64,000 nt of DNA. Source: Chionoecetes opilio. Lineage: Eukaryota > Arthropoda > Malacostraca > Decapoda > Majidae. The notes under the pieces were generated by a model that was not told where the DNA came from, did not search any database, and was given only the letters and a program-made list of their open reading frames with translations. Location of the stretch: positions 137,501 to 201,500 of the forward strand of contig JACEEZ010020472.1 in the NCBI GenBank assembly GCA_016584305.1, written 5' to 3'. Position 1 is the stretch's first letter. Each line of letters opens with the position of its first letter. The translations under genes and the position numbers were made by a program. Shown here in pieces: positions 10,982-21,884 of the stretch.

Positions 10982-11043
10982 GCTTCCATCTTTTTAAGTA
11001 CAATGATATAGGCCCAAGTCTAGCCCATTGTTTCTTAACCTTT

Positions 11044-11380
11044 GTGCCACCACGCCCCTTCAGTAGTGGGTCCTTGCCTCCATGCCCCCCTTCACCACCA
11101 CGCCCCTTCAGTAGTGGGTCCTTGCCTCCATGCCCCCCTTCACCACCACGCCCCTTCAGTAGTGGGTCCTTGCCTCCATGCCCCCTTCACCACCACGCCC
11201 CTTCAGTAGTGGGTCCTTGCCTCCATGCCCCCCTTCACCACCACGCCCCTTCAGTAGTGGGTCCTTGCCTCCATGCCCCCCTTCACCACCACGCCCCTTC
11301 AGTAGTGGGTCCTTGCCTCCATGCCCCCCTTCACCACCACGCCCCTTCAGTAGTGGGTCCTTGCCTCCATGCCCACAACT
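11044..11380. repeat. 48-bp minisatellite, about 7 copies
   Basis: Unit CACCACGCCCCTTCAGTAGT plus a GGGTCCTTGCCTCCATGCCC stretch; one copy is a base short. It derives from the left end of the hAT element. ORFs across it are repeat artefacts. Confidence 0.95.
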
Positions 11381-11773
11381 TCACTTCTTCAACCAGATAT
11401 TCCAAAATAATTCTGGACCAGAAAGAAAAACTGAAAAAATGCGTGTCTTTTATACTTTTATTGTGCACATAATTATTCATTAGCACCTTGCATTTACCCA
11501 GCAGATTTAGTTAGATCACATTTAAAGGTCTCTGCACATCAGAAACTACGCGCGCTACGCTACGTGTGTGTGCTACGTGTCTTTGAATTGCTGCAGTGGT
11601 TATTCAGTTAGGTGCCGCAGACCAGAAGCTATGCCACGTAGGCCACGCGCTATGTGATGAAGCCACATAGCTTCAGATTGCCTGGGGAGCGATTTTTTCC
11701 AACATGGTTTTGGTTGCGAATGCTCAGTAGACCGTTTCCTCTCAGTGTGATGATTGCTGTGGCGGGGTGAGAA

Positions 11774-12031
11774 GGTTTATGGAACTGTCACCGATGGGAA
11801 TTCTCGCCGAAACAACAAACTAGAACTCTCGTCGACGTGGAAATTTTAACCTAACCTCGACAATGGCACCTAATCTAACCTAACTGATCAAGCTAACGAT
11901 AGTATTTCATCCCTGAATGCAGAAACACGGGTAACACTTGATTAAATGTATATATTGGGTCCTGTAATATCAAGAATTGGAACACTCGACGACGGCGGCG
12001 AGAGTTCCGATCGGCGACAGTTCCAGGTACC
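11774..12031. mobile_element. 258-bp MITE, copy 2
   Basis: Same family and same length as the element at 9283, with strong overall identity. Flanks GGTGAGAA (11766-11773) and GGTGTGAA (12032-12039) match at seven of eight bases. It inserted inside the Harbinger derivative and is therefore the youngest layer of the nest. Confidence 0.9.
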
Positions 12032-12169
12032 GGTGTGAAGAGTCGCGGCATCTGTCACGGCTACCACACGCTGTCTCTCCCGTGATTTGTCACCTGTGGT
12101 AGAAACAGCTGAAGGTGGAGGAACTTATTGAGGTAGTGCGCCTGCTTATACTATATCATATGAGCTTAT

Positions 12170-12410
12170 TATATCCTTTTCAATCAGCTGCAAAACATAC
12201 ATGGACTGTGAAGGTGATAATCGAAAATATTGTTTGAATTTTTCTTCATCGCAGCAAAGTTCCTGTATCAGGTGATGGTGCTCGCCAAAATGTTCTCTTT
12301 TTAATTTTGTTTTGTGTAGCCACTTCCTCCTCTTCTTGGCAATGCCAGAGTCAGCAACAAAATTTCTTCATCAGACTCATCACCGCACCACAGAGCACAA
12401 CTGGCCATCT
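12170..12410 (-). pseudogene. HARBI1-like transposase N-terminal remnant
   Basis: The minus strand from the Met near 12,408 gives MASCALWCGDESDEEILLLT. After a frameshift near 12,340 it continues KWLHKTKLKREHFGEHHHL and then IQELCCDEEKFKQYFRLSP. This matches the conserved N-terminal region of PIF/Harbinger transposases (FGE..L..EL..D...F..YFR). The catalytic DDE part is missing. Dead gene. Confidence 0.75.
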
Positions 12411-12662
12411 TGAATAGTAGCATGTATCTGAGTGCATAGCTTGAGATGTGTGTCTTCTAGTGTACGGATGTAATAACGTGCATAGCTAGCACACATACGT
12501 AGCGTAGCGATCGCGTAGCTACTGGTGTGCGGCGGCCTTCGCTTTAAGCAAAGGGATAATAATAATTAGGGCAAACATTACTAATAATTAGGGCGCGGCC
12601 GCACTGGGAGCGAGAAAGCGAGCGACAGCTTTATAAAAAATAGATAACGCTTTAGCCGTATA

Positions 12663-12775
<113 letters not shown>

Positions 12776-13452
12776 GGATAATGATATTAATAATATAAAT
12801 AATTGTAATAATAATAATAACAACAATAATGACAACAAAAATAATGATGATAACGATAATAATAATGATTACAATAATAATAATGATAATAATAACAATG
12901 ATGATAGTAATTAATAATAATAAAAAAAGAATATTGAATAAAAGCGGCCTACGGAGTTAGTGAAATCTGGCACGGCGTCACCGCAGAGTTTTTGATCCAC
13001 ACTTTCTTCTCTGTAGCGACTTTCCTCGCTCACCCTCGCGAGCGAGCTTCATGTCAAAGCAAAGGCCGAGCTTCAAGTTAAGTACTTGACAGTTCTTCCT
13101 TTTTCTCTCTTGGTTCACGCCCCCCTAGGAAATTAACCACGCCCCCTAGGTTAAGAATCGCTGGTCCAGCCTAAATGCAAACTAACTTATTAGGTTATTC
13201 TTTCATTAAAAAATCTGAAAATGTTCTGTAACACATGGTTACACCCCCTCCCCCCCACACTCACACACATAACACTTCACCATACCCCCTTCCCCCCCTT
13301 AGGCGTTACGTAATTTTTGAACGGCCCCATAAATATGGACATTAAGAATACAAATTCGCACTAAAATCATGATATCATCGTTACGGTATGAGAAACTTTG
13401 ACGTTAACAGAAATCGAAATTTTTGCGAGCAGTTTAATACTTCAGAAAATCT

Positions 13453-14628
13453 TTAGATGGACTTCCAATTATTATTCTTATCATGTGTGAAGCCGTAGTA
13501 ATAGAGAATGTTCCGGAGACGTACGACCGAGTCTCCGATGTCCTGGATGTCTTGTATGTCTGGCAGAGTGATGTTATTGACAACGCCGGGCCGCTGCAAC
13601 ACGCTCTCCAGGCTGGCGATGAGCCTAAGCCTCTCGGCCAGTCCCTCCATGAGACCCTCCAACTCCTTCGTCAGCGCCTTCTCGGATACATTCGTGTTCT
13701 TGTTTTCATCTTTGTAGCTCTCGCCGATAAAGTCCCACAAGGCTTTTCCTTTAGACCAAACCTGAAATCTGGTATAACTGAGGAACTCAAAAGGCCTATC
13801 AATGTGTTCATAAACGAGAAACGGGTCACTTTTTTCTGCGAGAGAGACGTACAGGATGTGGTGCTTTCTGAAGATGGTGAACCAGGTGGAGCGGGCACGG
13901 GTGAGGCTGAGCTTGTAGGGCGACACCACCACGTGACCCGAACCAGACAGATTAAACTGAATCTCCGACTCTCCCTCGCGTCCGAAGAGCGTGATGTTGA
14001 CAGGCGCCTCGTCCGTGTCAGCGTGGAGAAGACTGATCCTCACTTCGCTGTTTGACTTGACGCCAAACAAAGACACCGAGGACTCCCAGGAGGACAGGCG
14101 GTACACCCTGGAGTGGCTCCCGTTGGTGGTGAGGTCTGCGGGTGCTCGCTGCCAGTTGGGTAAAGCATAAGCGCCGGTGAGAGAGTGGTTCACCAGCGCA
14201 TTGTTTTTCCTCTGAGCATGCAGTTCATTCGCCACGACCTTATCCTGCAAGGGCGGGCCGCGAGAGGCATTTGAAATAGACGAGGCGGTGGTACTTGAGG
14301 CGATGAGCCGGTGGGCTTTGCGAGGTCGAGCATGTGGGGAAAGGGATGAGTTAATCCTACTTGCGTTTTTGAACCGTAAATCCGATTTTGAGGATGCAGG
14401 AGAAAAAGAGGCAGACGAGGAACCATTAAGCTTGGTGGTGTTGAAGGTCCCCGCGAGCCTGTAGGGGTCCCGGGGGGCGTTGAAAGTACTGAGGCTGGGG
14501 AGCTCTGGGGGTTGCAAGGGTTCATGGTCCTTCCTCGCCCTGCCCTTAGCATCCTCCGGCACACGCCTCACCCCGGCCACCACCATCCCCGCCACCACAC
14601 TCATCAACAACAGCCTACCCGGAGTCAT
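13453..14628 (-). CDS. Secreted, N-glycosylation-rich protein, function unknown
   Basis: A single open frame of 391 residues starting MTPGRLLLMSVVAGMVVAG, a signal peptide-like N-terminus (basic, then hydrophobic, with possible cleavage before RRVPED). Residues ~25-180 are low-complexity and Ser/Asn/Pro-rich. Residues ~175-300 look like a beta-rich globular domain (repeated hydrophobic strands: SSVSLFGVKS, VRISLLHA, WFTIFRKHHILYVSL, FQVWSKG). Its layout faintly recalls the farnesoic-acid-methyltransferase-like (Methyltransf_FA) beta-sandwich, which is only a guess. The C-terminus (~305-375) is helical. There are about eleven N-X-S/T sites, consistent with secretion. No introns are visible. 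Codon use is GC-biased, like the transporter exons and unlike the repeats. It is flanked downstream by the transposon nest. Confidence 0.7.
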   Translation of the reverse strand: MTPGRLLLMSVVAGMVVAGVRRVPEDAKGRARKDHEPLQPPELPSLSTFNAPRDPYRLAGTFNTTKLNGSSSASFSPASSKSDLRFKNASRINSSLSPHARPRKAHRLIASSTTASSISNASRGPPLQDKVVANELHAQRKNNALVNHSLTGAYALPNWQRAPADLTTNGSHSRVYRLSSWESSVSLFGVKSNSEVRISLLHADTDEAPVNITLFGREGESEIQFNLSGSGHVVVSPYKLSLTRARSTWFTIFRKHHILYVSLAEKSDPFLVYEHIDRPFEFLSYTRFQVWSKGKALWDFIGESYKDENKNTNVSEKALTKELEGLMEGLAERLRLIASLESVLQRPGVVNNITLPDIQDIQDIGDSVVRLRNILYYYGFTHDKNNNWKSI

Positions 14629-16176
14629 GTTCTAGCTGCAGTATGAATGATTTAATGATGATTATTTTAAAGATTTACTTTCTTCTGTCACGGCAAGTGA
14701 CAAGTCGTCAACGGACATCTTTATTGCCTTATCCAACATCAATCCCCGTGAGAGCTTCGATTTCCACTTAGGCACATTTTTGAGCACGAACTAAAACATG
14801 GAAAAAACACCAAAAAAAGTAAGTGATTTAGAGATTCCAGAATATAAAGGAGACAGAATTTCAGGAATAAGTAACAAAAAACGGATCTTTTCGAAATTTT
14901 CTTGAAGGAGAGAGAAGGATAGGTAGTGGATGGTGAAGGAGGGGAGCGGGGTAGGGTGGGGGCGTTGGGGAAGGGAAGGAGGGGAGGAAGGGGGCGGTGG
15001 GGGTTGTTAAGGACGTAGGGTATGTGGGTTAAGTTCCGTTATCAGCGAGGAACGAGGAGACAATGCGAGGAGCGTGAGCCAAAGATGGATGGGATTCAAG
15101 TGAGCGGACGGATGGCAGCCAGGAACCCAAGACCCCGTGACGCAGTGAGGGGGCGAGGGAGTGAGGGGACGAGTACAGGGTATGAGGGGGAAAACGTAGG
15201 TATAAGGAGAGGAAACTAAGGGAGGAATGACTCAGTGAGCGAGGGGACGAGTAAAGGTATGAGGGGAAAGCTGAGGAATGAGGAGTGGGAACGAAGGGAG
15301 GAATGAGTGAGGGGAGGAGGAAATGTATGAATGAGACAATAGGGAAGTAAGGAATGAGTCAGGAAAAGAGGGGATGAACTATGCAGCATAGGAGTGAGGG
15401 GAATGAGTGAATGAGGAATGGGAATGAAGTAGTTAGGTGAGGAAGGAATGATGTGATAACGGGATAGAAAGGCGGGTAAATGAAGGGAAAAAGCTAGGAA
15501 ATGAATAAAGGAAACAAGGAAAAAGGAATGATTAAGTGAAGAAAAGAACAAGGTATTAGAATAGGGCAAGAAAGGGATGAGGACAAGAAATACGAGGAAA
15601 AAATGTCAATGTAAAACCAACTAAAATGAAATAAGGAAATTGAAACAAGAAAATAATATAGAAAAAGAGGAGAAATAGGAGTAATCTTCAACAAAGTCTG
15701 TTACACTTGTGTTTCTGTGACGCTGCTCAGTGAGCGTCAACAGATACTATCAATACATGAGGGTAATAGTATTACCATGATCTTATAAGTAATAGTATTA
15801 GAGGAAAAACTTAACTAAACTGCATAACTAGTGACGAGTAGATCATAACATTTAGGTTTTTTTGTCAGATCCCAATATAAAGGAAAATGATACCATCTGA
15901 ATTATACCATATCCTTTACATTGCTTGTTTGTCGCATGCATCAAGGTCTTTATGGGGATATAAGCCTGTTATCGCATACATGAGTCACTAGGATATGTGT
16001 GAGATGAATAGCGAATAAGGAAGAGACATAGGGTTGAGGAAGGTAGTGTGAAGGGGAGTGGGAAGAAGCTTAGGGCTGACCTATGCGAGATTCACTCGTC
16101 TTATCACGGGGTCATGAAACACAATAACAACTCTTGCTGACTAATAAACTGGCCAGGGGCTGAGTCCTTTATGAGG
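14629..16176. other. Intergenic, with a polypurine tract (14,890-15,690)
   Basis: Degenerate GGAATGAGTGAGGGGA-like units make the plus strand almost pure purine for about 800 bp. ORFs on the minus strand here are side effects. The 5' flank of the secreted-protein gene lies at 14,629-14,880; no clear TATA box was identified. Confidence 0.5.
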
Positions 16177-16184
16177 GAGAGGAT
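16177..16184. repeat. 8-bp target duplication A (GAGAGGAT), left copy
   Basis: GAGAGGAT lies directly left of the MITE at 16,185. Its identical partner is not on the other side of that MITE but right of the MITE at 21,723 (21,877-21,884). Confidence 0.9.
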
Positions 16185-16227
16185 CAGTGGCGTACCCAGA
16201 AAATTGAAAAGGGGGGGGCCAATATAT

Positions 16228-16306
<79 letters not shown>

Positions 16307-16414
16307 TATAATATATATATATATAATATAATATATATAATTTATTATAATATTAATTTCTTTGCCAAAGGGGGGACCATGGCCACATGCCCCCCCCCCC
16401 TCGGTACGCCACTG
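16185..16414 (+). mobile_element. hAT-type MITE (CAGTGGCGTACC family), copy 1
   Basis: Ends CAGTGGCGTACC and GGTACGCCACTG are a perfect 12-bp TIR of hAT style. The interior is GGGGGGGCC, a long TA microsatellite (16,218-16,345), then CCAAAGGGGGG and a C-run. The left flank is GAGAGGAT and the right flank CATACAAC, so its own flanks do not match each other. Confidence 0.9.
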
Positions 16415-16952
16415 CATACAACCCTCTACTAACTGAACAGAACGTTCTTCAGACAAACATTACCAAAGACATGACACAAACGTTCCTCGCCACCTTGAAA
16501 AAAAACTTCATCATGGCCTTGAGAAAAAAAAACGTTCATACTGGCCTTCAGAAAAACGTTCATCATTAACTTTAACCCTTGAGAAAAACGTTACTCCAGG
16601 CTAGGAACAAAACATTATCTACGGATTTCAGATAAACATAACCAAAGACAGAAAGACACACACATACATACATACACAAATTGTGAGTGTGTGTGTGTGT
16701 GTATTTGTATAAATAAATTTTTTAAAGTATAGAATAGTATATATATATATATATATAGATGTATGAAAGTTTTTTTAAAAGTAATGCAGTGAACAAAATA
16801 TACAGTATTCCTTGTTTGCGGCAGAATCGCCACCTGTGTTTTGTTGTAGACATAATAATGGTGTAAGGAATGGTTGCCGTGGTGGAGGCAGGCGGTGACT
16901 TGCCTCACTCTGCTTCTTGCTTCTCGTCCTCACCGTGTGTCTGCGTGTCTCT
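16415..16952. other. Start of the 5.3-kb inserted segment, no gene
   Basis: Begins with CATACAAC (target duplication B, 16,415-16,422). Contains degenerate repeats around GAAAAACGTT (16,440-16,600) and short GT and TA runs (16,685-16,760). No coding sequence recognised. Confidence 0.5.
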
Positions 16953-17840
16953 TCACTCCTTCTTCTCCACCTCGTCCTCGTCATCGGACATTTCCAAGTC
17001 CTTCTTCACTCTCAGGATGTGAATCATCCTCAACTCCTCGTCCCTCCATCTCTTGGTCCACGCGCGCTGGGCCGCGGCCGCCCTCCTCTCCTCCCACAAC
17101 CTCTCCCTCCGCCTGGCCTCAGCGGCCTCAGCCTTGGCCTCAGCCACACACTTCCTCATCTCCTCATACCGCCGGGCCCGCCGGGTCTTGGCCGCTTCCT
17201 TCCTTTCTTATTCAGCCTCCGTCATCCCCCTCACCTCCTCCCTTCTCTCTAACTCCTCCTGGCGCTTGGCCTCGGCCCTCGCCTCCCTCTCCATCTCCAT
17301 CTTCTGTCGCACGGCTTCCACCTTCGCCTTTCTCTTCTGCTCCATCTCTTTCGCCCTCCTCTCCATCTCTTCCAGCCGTGCCTTCTTGGGGAGGGAGGCG
17401 TCCTCGCACTCCTGCTCCCGCTCCCATTTGCAGGGCCTGGGCCTCCCGGTTGGCACGCGGTAGTGGAGGCCGCGCTTCCGCACCCACGGCTGGTACAGGG
17501 GCTCCTCGGCCTTCGCCCTCCTCTTCATCACCTCCAGCCGGACCTTCGCCTTCCTCTTCGTCTCCTCCAGCCGGGCCTTCGCCCTCCTCTCCATCTCTTC
17601 CAACCGGGCCTTCTTGGGGAGGGAGGCGTCCTCGGACTCCTCTTCCCGCTCTCTCTTGCAGGGCCTCTTGCCGTGCCTGCGCCACCCGATGGGCACGCGG
17701 TAGTGGAGGCGGCGCCTCCGCACCCGCGGCTGGTACAGGGGCTCCTCGGCGGGCTCCTCCCTGCCCCTCTTGCTTGTGGGAATCATGTTGTGTTTGCACG
17801 GGATACTGTAGAGTAGATCGTCCATAGACACGCTGGTCAT
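16953..17840 (-). CDS. Charged coiled-coil protein, intronless, one in-frame stop
   Basis: The open frame starts MTSVSMDDLLYSIPCKHNM at 17,840 and runs 210 residues to a TAA at 17,208. The same frame then continues uninterrupted for another ~84 codons to a stop at 16,953 (ending EMSDDEDEVEKKE). The most economical reading is a ~295-residue ancestral protein split by one nonsense change. It contains two copies of a ~65-residue block (EEPLYQP..RRLHYRVP.. then SLPKKARLEEMERRAK), followed by long Glu/Lys/Arg/Ala helices, a predicted coiled coil, and an acidic tail. There is no signal peptide or membrane segment; Lys/Arg clusters would suit a nuclear protein. No family recognised. It lies inside the segment bounded by the two MITEs and has high GC, unlike its surroundings, which suggests transfer or a retrocopy. 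Confidence 0.55.
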
Positions 17841-18059
17841 GACTCCTTGAGTTCTTGATCAGTAGTGCGTGGCGTTAAAACAGGGAGGGTAGCAATATTA
17901 AGGATGCATTTTATTGTGGTTAGAGTTGACGGCGGCTCAACTCCAACCTCCTCCCGGTTCTATTCTTCTTAACTCCAACCTCCATCTATAGTCTAAGTTC
18001 CAATGCACTAAGGAGGCCACGCCCCCTTGTACCTGATTGGCTGAACGCAACGTATACGA

Positions 18060-18062
<3 letters not shown>

Positions 18063-18115
<53 letters not shown>

Positions 18116-18118
18116 TGT
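18063..18118. repeat. (GT)n microsatellite
   Basis: About 28 units with a single interruption. Confidence 0.95.
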
Positions 18119-18189
18119 AATAGTAATAGTTTTACGCCCCGGATGCTCTTCCTGACAGGCAACCCCAGTTTTCAGCTGAGGGCCTAGGT

Positions 18190-19205
18190 CAGTGTTTCTT
18201 AACCTGGGGTGCTAGCACCCCCAGGGGGTGCTGAAATCAATTTTAAGGGGTGCTGGGAAATGTTCCATATATGGCAGTACTATGTTAGACTTCCTCGCAA
18301 TGGATACGAAAGTATTGAAGGGATACTTTTTGATAATAGTACTATTTTTATTTTATAAACTTTAACCTCATAATACTGACTTTCATTGATAGTGTACTTT
18401 CACTCGAGTGCTGATGTTTAACGTGAGACGGTGAGACCGCGCCGCTGCAGGCAGTAGTTACGTAGTACAGCTCAAGCCCCCGCCCGCATCGTTGTGTTTC
18501 GCCTTAACTTCAAGTTCCAGTAATTCTGGTAAGACTGGTATACTCTTATATATAAGGTATACTCTTTCACATTCGCTCTAACTCACTCATATAATCTCTC
18601 TCTCTCTTCAATGTGTCGATTCATTTTTTGTATAGATGAATGTATTGATGAGCCTTGTTCAAATCTGCACCAATTTAATGGGCCTGGAAAATGTTTGAGC
18701 CTACCGTAAACATTAAAACTTTTAGCTGTTTTTATTTAAAATATCATTGGTTGACTATAAATTATACACATATTATCATTACCTCTACCCCCGAAGGTGG
18801 AATAATACTATGTGTTCGTCTGTGTCTGTTTGTTTGTTTCTCTGCTAACATCACTCATAAAGTAGTGGCTCCAATTTTCTGAAGTATTTTTTGGAGGGGA
18901 ACGTTACCTATGGTCAAAAAACCAATCAATTTAATTTTGAAGGTCAAATGTCTAAGTTAGATTGGTGCTGTTTTGATAACAGCTTCTTTGTTTTGTCCAT
19001 AGGCTTGTGTGATTCTGCAATGCCAAAGACGCGTAAATGAAGTGACGAATATGTCACGTATGGCTTCAATGCACTCCTGGATGATCGTGGAGGACCAGAC
19101 CGGGCATAATGTATGACCTGCCATTTCATTATTTGCAACTCAAATTTGAAGTATGCTAGACTCCGAGAGCACCAAGTGAAGCATCTAGCTGCAGAACATG
19201 AATAG
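18190..19205 (+). mobile_element. 5' part of a decayed hAT (Buster/ZBED5-like) transposon
   Basis: Starts with a hAT-type terminus CAGTGTTTCTTAACCTGGGG (candidate left flank GCCTAGGT). It runs to a transposase N-terminus at 19,020. The matching right terminus is not present in the window, so the element is 3'-truncated. Confidence 0.65.
19020..19205 (+). pseudogene. ZBED/hAT transposase N-terminal fragment with stops
   Basis: The frame from 19,020 gives MPKTRK, a stop, SDEYVTYGFNALLDD, then a BED-type zinc finger pattern (C-M-T-C ... REHQVKH) interrupted by one more stop, ending at 19,205. This is the conserved start of ZBED5/hAT-Buster transposases. Two internal stops show it is dead. Confidence 0.7.
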
Positions 19206-19400
19206 TTGCAAGCAAATCGTAAATGAAAAGTAAAAGAAAAGCTAAAAGATCTGGTCTATATTTTTTTACATTCTTGCGTTGATTTTTTAAGCATTACTCA
19301 TTTTGTCACATCATATTCAAATATAAAATTTAAAAAATTTCATGTTTTCCTTGTTAGTGATTCTATTAAGCCTATAGACTACCTAAGCTACCTAAAAACT

Positions 19401-19456
19401 ACCTAACCTAACCTAACCTAACCTAACCTAACCTAACCTAACCTAACCTAACCTAA
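19401..19456. repeat. Interstitial telomere-type repeat (CCTAA)n
   Basis: About 11 tandem CCTAA units (TTAGG on the minus strand), the arthropod telomere repeat, in the middle of an AT-rich intergenic region and inside the MITE-bounded segment. Confidence 0.9.
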
Positions 19457-20470
19457 TTTTCCTCATCCAGATTTTTCCTCTTTCTTTTGATGCACTTTCT
19501 TTTCATTGACTCCTTTCTGTCTTGGTTTATTCTTAATTTTCTTCAAACCAAAACTTTATATTCTCAAATTTATTTACTTTTCATATTTTTATTTTTATTC
19601 TCTTGTGTATTATTATATTTATTTATTTTTTCCATTATTTTCTAAACTTTATATTCTCACTTTTTCTTCAAACCTAAACTTAACTTTTTTTCTTCATATT
19701 TTCCTTACCAATGATTTCACAAATTTTCATCATTTCGATTTTCCACTTTTCTGTATATTTCTCTAATCACCCAATTCCTTCTTCATCATTTCTACAATTT
19801 TCTTCCGTCATTAATATAGGCTTAATTACCCGTTAGGCCGTCCCAACACTACTAATGAAGGCAGCTGAATATTATATTTTTTAGAAGGCCTACTCATATT
19901 TTGCAATTATAAGATTTCACTCCAGTTTTCATCCTTTTTGCCAAACTTTTTTTTTTTTTTCTTTTTTTTTATACTATAAACTGATATCTTAATTAATTTT
20001 TCTTTTCAAATTGTCGTCTTAATAATTTTTATCTCTTAGCTTCGTTACGTTTCCAGCCTCTTCTTTTATTTCCTCCTCCTCCTCCTCCTCCTCCTCCTCC
20101 TCCTCCTCCTCCTCCTCCTCCTCCTTCTCCTCTTCCTCCTCCTCCTCCTCACGTGACCTCAGGCAGAAATAATCAGGGTCCTCTTCGTCTCATCAAAGAA
20201 GTCTCGTCTCTTTGATTTCCACCAATCGTACACTTGCTAATTTCTTCCTTTCCTTCCCAATTTCCTTTCCTTCTTTCTGAAAATGTCACGGTTACTTTAT
20301 CTATCTTTGTTGAGGATTATGTTTTTTTTTAGATTTTTAGTTTTCATGGTTGTGAAAGAAGGCTTTTGTTACATAGAATAGTTGGCAAAAAAAAGTATTG
20401 AGTTATAACTATTCTTCTTGGGTTTGATATGAAATAATTTACTTCAATTCGAGAGAACTGGAACCCAAAA
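19457..20470. other. AT-rich pyrimidine tract and (TCC)n, no gene
   Basis: T-rich plus strand to about 20,050, then TCC repeat (20,071-20,150), then unremarkable sequence. Confidence 0.5.
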
Positions 20471-21304
20471 TGCCAGGGGTCGCTGGTAGTTTTAACTCAC
20501 TTTTTTGATAATAAGTTGGTCTACTGGAAAACAAAATATGGGCTTATTCCACTGCACTTAAAACACAAAAGTATAATATTAAGAACGATTTTCTTCTATA
20601 TGTATATTGTATAGAAGCCTGAATCTGTAAAACATTGTATATAACCAAATAACCAAGGAGGTTATAGTTGAGGAGGCGAGGTAAATGCTACTCTATGATA
20701 TTATATAGTCAATAACGAAAGTTTAGAAGTTATCTATACCTAGGCAGTCATATTTTCCTGTTATTATTGTGTATCAATCAGATAGAAAGCCTGGAGTGCA
20801 ATGAGTCGACGCGTGAAGTCGTAATGTTTTGATTCAATCTTCCCGCCACAATCTCTCCCCCCACCATTCCCCGCCGCGGCGTGTCGCCTCCACAATTATA
20901 ACCTACATTGTCGCAGCAACAAGCCGATTTCGGCATTCTTTATTCTTCGTTTTTCCAAGGCATTGCTTATTGTATTTTGACAAGCGTTTGCCAGACGCAG
21001 CAGTACTGTCTTAGAAAACAGTCTGAACATCGCCCAAATTTTACATGCCACAATATACATGTAAAAAATATATTAAGCTTTGCTACTCGAGGCGAGTAAT
21101 TTGCATTAAATTGATATTATAGAACGTTCCATCGTAATGCATGTCATCCACATAATTAGTAGAACAACAGAAGAACTATATTTTTTGGTATTCAGATGCG
21201 GTGCATCAATGTTTATCGCGAAATTAATTTATGAAAAATATTAGTCGCGGAGCCAAAACACAGTAGACCAACCTTTGAGTTAAAACTGCCAGCGACCACT
21301 GGCA
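20471..21304. mobile_element. TIR element of 834 bp
   Basis: The left end TGCCAGGGGTCGCTGGTAGT and the right end inverted TGCCAGTGGTCGCTGGCAGT are followed in both by TTTTAACTCA and GTTGGTCTACTG. The interior has no recognisable transposase, so it is probably non-autonomous. Target duplication unclear. Confidence 0.75.
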
Positions 21305-21714
21305 TTTCTCGAGTTTCAGATCATTGGAATTATGTTACTTACTTATTTACTTTATTTTTCTTACTTTACTTTCTTTTACTTTCTTACTTTACTTAAGGCC
21401 TCTTCCATTTGTGCCCAAGCTGCATGAACCAGTTCTTTCTTAACTTCATACGTTTTTCACTTTTTTCCCATTTTTTTATAACTGTGGACGTATTTCATAT
21501 TCCTTCATATATTTTCACATATTTCGGCATGAATGTGAACGTTCGTTATGACCTTAGAAGGAAACGTTCACGACTTCGGTTACACAATTCCATAATTATG
21601 CTACTTACACTAACGTTCCTTATTTGCTGCCCACGTAAAAAAAAAAGAGAGAAAAAAAAAGCGTTTGCACAGAGACAAATATATTTTGTTATAAATACTC
21701 CTCACAGTTACATG

Positions 21715-21722
21715 CATACAAC
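21715..21722. repeat. 8-bp target duplication B (CATACAAC), right copy
   Basis: Identical to 16,415-16,422, which lies right of the first MITE. Confidence 0.9.
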
Positions 21723-21876
21723 CAGTGGCGTACCCAGAAAATTGAAAAGGGGGGGGCCAATATATAAATATATATATATATAATAAATATATAATTTATT
21801 ATAGTTTATTCTTTACCAAAGGGGGGGGCCATGGCCGCACGCCCCCCCCCCCCCCCCCCCCCTCGGTACGCCACTG
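21723..21876 (+). mobile_element. hAT-type MITE (CAGTGGCGTACC family), copy 2
   Basis: Same family and same orientation as 16,185-16,414, with a shorter TA stretch and a longer C-run. The left flank is CATACAAC and the right flank GAGAGGAT (21,877-21,884), the mirror of copy 1. Confidence 0.9.
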
Positions 21877-21884
21877 GAGAGGAT

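Larger units (their letters stand above)
11526..12542 (-). mobile_element. PIF/Harbinger element, deletion derivative
   Basis: The ends are inverted with small gaps (left GCACATCAGAAACTACGCG, right inverted GCACACCAGTAGCTACGCG, both followed by CGCTACGCTACG-like sequence). Both ends abut TTTAA (11521-11525 and 12543-12547). It contains an N-terminal HARBI1-like transposase remnant in minus orientation and carries a 258-bp MITE insertion. Confidence 0.7.

Noticed and set aside
13483..14055. Plus-strand ORF of 190 residues opposite the secreted-protein gene
   Set aside because: Antisense shadow of the better-supported minus-strand frame with signal peptide and glycosylation sites.
15216..15694. 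Phe/Leu/Ser-rich minus-strand ORFs as membrane proteins
   Set aside because: They arise from the polypurine tract; composition explains both openness and hydrophobicity.
16415..21722. Classical composite transposon alone as explanation of the MITE pair
   Set aside because: A simple composite would explain the outer duplication but not why both inner flanks are the same 8-mer; it needs a circular or tandem-duplicated donor as well.
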